From positions 1-12,003 of the forward strand of contig MU266832.1 of assembly GCA_021014945.1 (NCBI GenBank): DNA of 12,003 nucleotides, read 5' to 3'. The notes beneath the pieces were generated by a model. The model was not told where the DNA came from. It worked only from the letters and a program-made list of their open reading frames with translations, and searched no databases. The DNA is from Leucogyrophana mollusca (Eukaryota > Basidiomycota > Agaricomycetes > Boletales). Below are positions 8,683 to 12,003 of this stretch, in pieces. The position numbers and the translations under genes were made by a program. Position 1 is the first letter of the stretch; every line of letters begins with the position of its first letter.

Positions 8683-9640
8683 CACACGCGGTCTAAACCG
8701 AGTAGCAGCCCGATTATTCATCTTATTACAACACAGGAACCTGGCGAAGGACGCGAGTAAGTACCGCCATTCTTCCTTCGAAGCGAAGGACGGAATGTTC
8801 ATAAAATGGAACGTTGGCTGAATCGCACCCGGGAGGCCAGGGCCAATCGCTTGCCGCAGGGAGGACGTGATGAACGTGGGGAGACCAGGCAGGATATGGG
8901 GGAACCCGCACTGCATCTGGCCATCCCTGGCGCACCGGCGGCTCATTGGGGTAACGCCCGCCGCGCGTTCTCCGCATGCGAGCCCCCTCGTGACGGGTGA
9001 CGCCTTACACCAGGGCAGGGCATGTGTGTTCCGCGTGCCGGGAATGATATATGGAACGGTCGAAGTACTCACTAGCGCGAGAGAGGCGGCACGTGGGTAA
9101 CGCGAGGACGTGCAGTTCAAATTCGATTAGACGTCGATGTGGCAGAGATGCGTTGCTGGCGTGCGGCTTTACGTCGATATGACACTGCGGATGGGTTTCC
9201 ATATCTCTTATGCCCGCTCCCATACCGTCGCGCCGCTGTACGGTTCGGACGTCAAGCCCCAGCCCTCCGGGTCTCTGGTCATGTCCACTCGATGGCAGAC
9301 CCTGAAGCCGCCCGCGCCACTATCACCTCATCGTCCGACCGTTGCGCGAAGATGGACTCGAAGTTGTGTATCCTGTGTGTGGCTATTTTACGCAGTATTG
9401 CAATCGCCTTTTCATCGATCGGATGGCGGTGATTCTTCTCTTCTTATATGTCCGACTGAACATCTTGCGGGACGATTTGATGAATATCAATCTGGCCAGA
9501 ACTTGATGAACAGCATTGGCGTAGAGAGCATCCTGAGGATCTTGGGAGTATCTTGGGCTTGATGCAGTGGAGGGCTGAAGTGCATAACAGCGCCACATCA
9601 AACAGCACTGCACCAAGTACATAACACTGACCAGCTTGAA
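8683..9640. other. Intergenic region with no convincing gene
   Basis: Frames stay open on both strands for 400-530 nt (for example minus 9120-8593 and plus 9137-9562), but GC-rich DNA gives these by chance. The translations show no domain, no signal peptide and no supported intron chain. One minus-strand open frame starts with TTG rather than ATG where it overlaps the phosphatase start. I can support nothing beyond upstream flank of the phosphatase. Confidence 0.45.
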
Positions 9641-9958
9641 ATGGACCAAGTTCAACCGAAAAAACATGTTGATGGAATTGGCAACAGGTCTCAACCCTTT
9701 CAGCACCACACCAGGCTCGTCAATGGCTTGCTCGAAGACAACAGAGAATGTGTCGGTTGGACACCATACTCGTCGGATAGTCTGGATGAAGACTCAATTG
9801 ACATTGACTCCGGAATCGGGTCCACCGTTTCGCAAGCTAGCCCACAGAAGGAAACTTGGATGTCTGCTGCAGAAGTCGGCAGACGACAGCCTTTTCAACC
9901 TGAGACACAGGCAGCACTGAGTACCTGGAAGTTGGCTACTGGCGACGCTCTCCGGTAG
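9641..9958 (+). CDS. Weak hypothetical small protein (105 aa)
   Basis: A single open frame with ATG at 9641, ending at TAG 9956-9958. I do not recognise it. The middle is acidic and serine-rich (SDSLDEDSIDIDSGIG), followed by a more ordinary mixed stretch (WMSAAEVGRRQPFQPETQ). A second frame offset by one base is also open over most of the same span, which weakens the case. There is no clear TATA box close upstream and no intron, unlike the real genes around it. It could be a chance frame, a gene remnant or a real small protein. Confidence 0.25.
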   Translation: MDQVQPKKHVDGIGNRSQPFQHHTRLVNGLLEDNRECVGWTPYSSDSLDEDSIDIDSGIGSTVSQASPQKETWMSAAEVGRRQPFQPETQAALSTWKLATGDALR

Positions 9959-10229
9959 AGGCGCTTGCGCCACGGAGGCCGACGGAGGCTCACGGAGCAC
10001 CCCGGGGGCCGGAAGTCATGGCCTCGGTCACCAGATACCAGTTTCTTCCTCACACCCGATGATCCGTAGCCCGCGGAAAGCAGATCATGATGACTTCTCC
10101 CCGCGATATTCACCATGTGTCCACCTGAGCCCGAGACATAGTTCCTCAAGCTTCAAGCCCGACCACTTAGGTCCCTAGATTAGGATCATATACCTCACGG
10201 GACACAAGGTGGGTCGACCGCCTGCACGG
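9959..10229. other. Upstream region of the small secreted gene
   Basis: No gene is seen. There is a short perfect inverted repeat, GGCGC-TT-GCGCC (about 9959-9970), and a loose run of CGGAGG-type hexamers just after it. Regulatory sites for the TATA-driven gene at 10287 presumably lie here, but I cannot name any. Confidence 0.4.
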
Positions 10230-10236
10230 TATATAA
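10230..10236 (+). promoter_or_regulatory. TATA box of the small secreted gene
   Basis: TATATAA lies 51-57 nt upstream of the ATG at 10287. A start of transcription about 30 nt downstream would leave a short CT-rich leader of roughly 25 nt. Strong TATA boxes with short leaders are common in highly expressed or inducible fungal genes for secreted proteins. Confidence 0.75.
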
Positions 10237-10286
10237 GAGCAGAATGGGATCAAGGTGCGACAGTTTACTACTCTCAATATTGCATC

Positions 10287-10797
10287 ATGAAATTCCTCTC
10301 AGTTGTCGCGCTCGCTGCTGTTGCCGGAACTGCTTTTGGTGCGGCCATCCCGTAAGTAGCTTATCGACCGCATCTCGTATCTTCGGGTGTCTAACCGAGC
10401 CCTCTGTGCAGCATCGAAGACAGGCATTGGTGTGGCCCGGAGTGCTTCATTGAAGAACCTAGTGCTGTTCAGTAAGTATTTTTTTTCCCGGCGAGGGGAA
10501 TCGAAAAGTGAACGCTGTTTTTCAGTGCCAAACCCGCCGTTGAGGTTCGTCATGTCGAGTAAGTAGCTTTGTCTGCAACATGTGAACGAGGAAGCTCGCC
10601 CCGCGTATGGGGTGTCTTCCGTTCAATCTTTGATGGCTAATGAAACTCCCTATTCGCAGCGTCGAAGCCAGACATTGGTGCGGCCCGGAGTGCTTCATCG
10701 AGCCTGAGGAAGGTGTTCATGTCGAGTGGGTCTCTCCATCTACGATCCACCGGAGGTGAAATGGACGCTGACGCTGTTTGGCAGCGCTGTGCACTAA
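10287..10797 (+). CDS. Small secreted peptide precursor with two RHWCGPECFIE repeats
   Basis: Five exons (10287-10351, 10412-10471, 10527-10559, 10660-10725, 10785-10797) give 78 residues; introns of 60, 55, 100 and 59 nt all fall in phase 2 with standard GT..AG ends. Residues 1-18 (MKFLSVVALAAVAGTAFG) are a textbook signal peptide; cleavage is likely after the small residues near 18-20. Two copies of RHWCGPECFIE follow, at residues 26-36 on exon 2 and 57-67 on exon 4, each led by (I/V)E(D/A). The linker (exon 3) is AKPAVEVRHV and the C-terminus is DAVH. All four cysteines are in the CGPEC motifs, so each repeat could close a small disulphide loop. There is no dibasic Kex2 site; a single Arg precedes each HWCGPEC. 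I do not recognise the family. It resembles the layout of repeat-type pheromone, effector or RiPP precursors, but that is inference. Confidence 0.85.
10412..10702 (+). repeat. Duplicated exon encoding RHWCGPECFIE (copies 10412-10454 and 10660-10702)
   Basis: Over the aligned 43 nt from each exon start the copies differ at six bases. Four of these are silent third-position changes within the 11-codon core (10422-10454 versus 10670-10702), which encodes identical residues in both. The other two change the leading residues (I to V, D to A). Confidence 0.92.
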
Positions 10798-10821
10798 ACA
10801 GAGGCCTTGAGGCAACCACTC

Positions 10822-10827
10822 AATAAG
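10822..10827 (+). terminator. Possible polyadenylation signal of the small secreted gene
   Basis: AATAAG, one base away from the canonical AATAAA, lies 25 nt after the TAA stop at 10795-10797. Fungal poly(A) signals are loose, so this is only suggestive. Confidence 0.35.
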
Positions 10828-12003
10828 AGGGATAAGGGACAGGGGCGGGGGCCGGTGGACATCGTTGGATGCGCCCAGCTACGAGTTCGCAAGGTCTATC
10901 AAGTAGTATCCGAATATTTGTGACATTTGCTATGCTTTGTATCACTCTTTCCCCACCCAATTTCATTTGCTGACGATCTGCTTGTCATCTCCAACAACTT
11001 GCCGATCTTTACATGCGACATCCACCACTCCGCATCCCATGGTTATATGTACGCGACTACCGGGATGACATAGCAATATATTGTAGCCCGTCCACCGTCG
11101 TCACATCTCGGCTCACACACATTTTCCTTTGGTGTGAATGGCGACTCTCGAGAAACCGCCACAAATCCCGATCTACCGGTCTTCCTTTTGAACATACAGT
11201 CGGCATACCGGATTGAACCCGATTTTCCCGATGCCTTTCCCGGAGCAATATAAATCCACGTTTGCATGTTCAAGTGCCAATCGAAGGCACCGGGCACTGT
11301 CGTCCACAAGTTTCCGAGTTTCCAGCGACGAGACTATATCGTCCATATCAAACCCCCACGGAAATCAACGGGCAACGGGATGCTCTCCAACCCCCTCCAG
11401 TGGTTGAATTCGATTCGCGCAGCGGTCTCGCGGGAGCTTATATATCTGATCCGCCCAAGATAACGTGAGTATCGTTGGAAAACGCGAGAATCAATGATGC
11501 AGAACTGTTTTCTCCGTTTCAGAAGTGTTGTGGAGATCTAGCACTCGGACATTAGGGGACTGTGGTGCCCGTGCCGACTGAGAAAATGGAAGCGTAGGAA
11601 GCTGCTGAAAGCCATCGCTCCGAACGGCGGAGAAGGAGTACCCCAGGCGGGTGAGAGATGACGCAGATAGAGTGACGAGGAACGGGCTGCAGTTGGCTCC
11701 GGTTGGATCGAGGACCAGGATCTTTAGACGGGTAGGTTTGGTCGCTTTGCGGCCCGCCCTCTTGTTTCCGAGCCCGACTTCCGGCAGGCCACGTAATTTA
11801 TGGCTCTGCCAGAAAGTATGAAAGTGGAGAGGCCTAGCGCCGGAGCGAGGAGGAGCCGTAGGGGTTCAGGGGATAACGTCTACGCCCAAGTCAAGCCAGT
11901 TGTTTGTTGTTTTAAGGGACAGGCAGGACGCATGAGGAAGGCTCGATGAGGGGGGAAGTGGGCCGAGGATCATGTTTCGGGGTGACAGAGGAGGCATGGA
12001 GCG
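10828..12003. other. Right-hand intergenic region, no convincing gene
   Basis: Short open frames occur on both strands, none with a recognisable domain. One pairing is worth recording: a plus-strand frame through 11262-11464 could splice by a GTGAGT..TTTCAG intron (11465-11521) to a short terminal exon ending at TAG (11538-11540), keeping frame in phase 2. Without a start, upstream exons or a known family I do not call it a gene. TATA-like stretches occur near 11247 (plus) and near 11440 (either strand). From 11541 to the right edge I see nothing. Confidence 0.4.

Noticed and set aside
8593..9120. A 175-codon minus-strand open frame upstream of the phosphatase
   Set aside because: No recognisable domain, composition like random GC-rich DNA, and it overlaps the phosphatase upstream region out of context. 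It may contain an unseen 5' exon, but nothing supports one.
9137..9562. A 141-codon plus-strand open frame
   Set aside because: No domain or signal peptide; competing open frames exist on the same strand; no promoter or splice support.
10427..10444. Thioredoxin active site suggested by WCGPEC
   Set aside because: Thioredoxin has WCGPC without the extra Glu, and this 78-residue protein lacks every other part of the thioredoxin fold.
1..12003. CRISPR arrays, tRNA or rRNA genes, bacterial operons, riboswitches
   Set aside because: None was seen; the intron-rich genes show this to be eukaryotic nuclear DNA, and no tRNA cloverleaf or rRNA segment was noticed by eye.

Overview
The window looks like gene-rich nuclear DNA of a filamentous basidiomycete (Agaricomycetes; I would guess a wood-decay polypore, but that is inference). 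The reasons are the high GC content, genes cut by many 50-100 nt GT..AG introns with CTRAY-like branch points, and protein families typical of that group. I resolved four genes by stitching exons by hand. In each one every splice junction I propose keeps the reading frame.

Layout. (1) Positions 1-1299, minus strand: the N-terminal two exons of a fungal Tnp2-type (CACTA/EnSpm-like) transposase. It runs off the left edge and is intact as far as it can be seen. (2) About 1300-2734: intergenic, no convincing gene. (3) 2735-6228, minus: a 996-residue protein with an N-terminal SAM domain, a long disordered middle, a short coiled coil built on 24-bp repeats, and a C-terminal hydrophobic segment that suggests a tail anchor. 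(4) 6840-8582, minus: an eight-exon, 422-residue branch-2 histidine phosphatase (phytase/acid-phosphatase superfamily) with a C-terminal membrane segment, a 6-nt microexon, and an asparagine where the catalytic histidine should be. (5) 8583-10229: mostly intergenic, with one weak small ORF at 9641-9958. (6) 10287-10797, plus: a TATA-driven five-exon gene for a 78-residue secreted peptide precursor carrying two copies of an RHWCGPECFIE motif, each on its own exon. (7) 10798-12003: nothing convincing.

How the parts relate. The SAM gene and the phosphatase gene lie head to tail on the minus strand, 611 nt apart; nothing seen links them functionally. The transposase belongs to a mobile element whose right end I could not define. 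The most interesting locus is the small secreted gene. Its two repeats differ only at silent third positions across the 11-residue core, and the flanking introns also match each other. This indicates that an intron-exon-intron cassette was duplicated and that the peptide is under selection. It could be a signalling peptide, effector or ribosomally made natural-product precursor, but its function is unknown from sequence alone.
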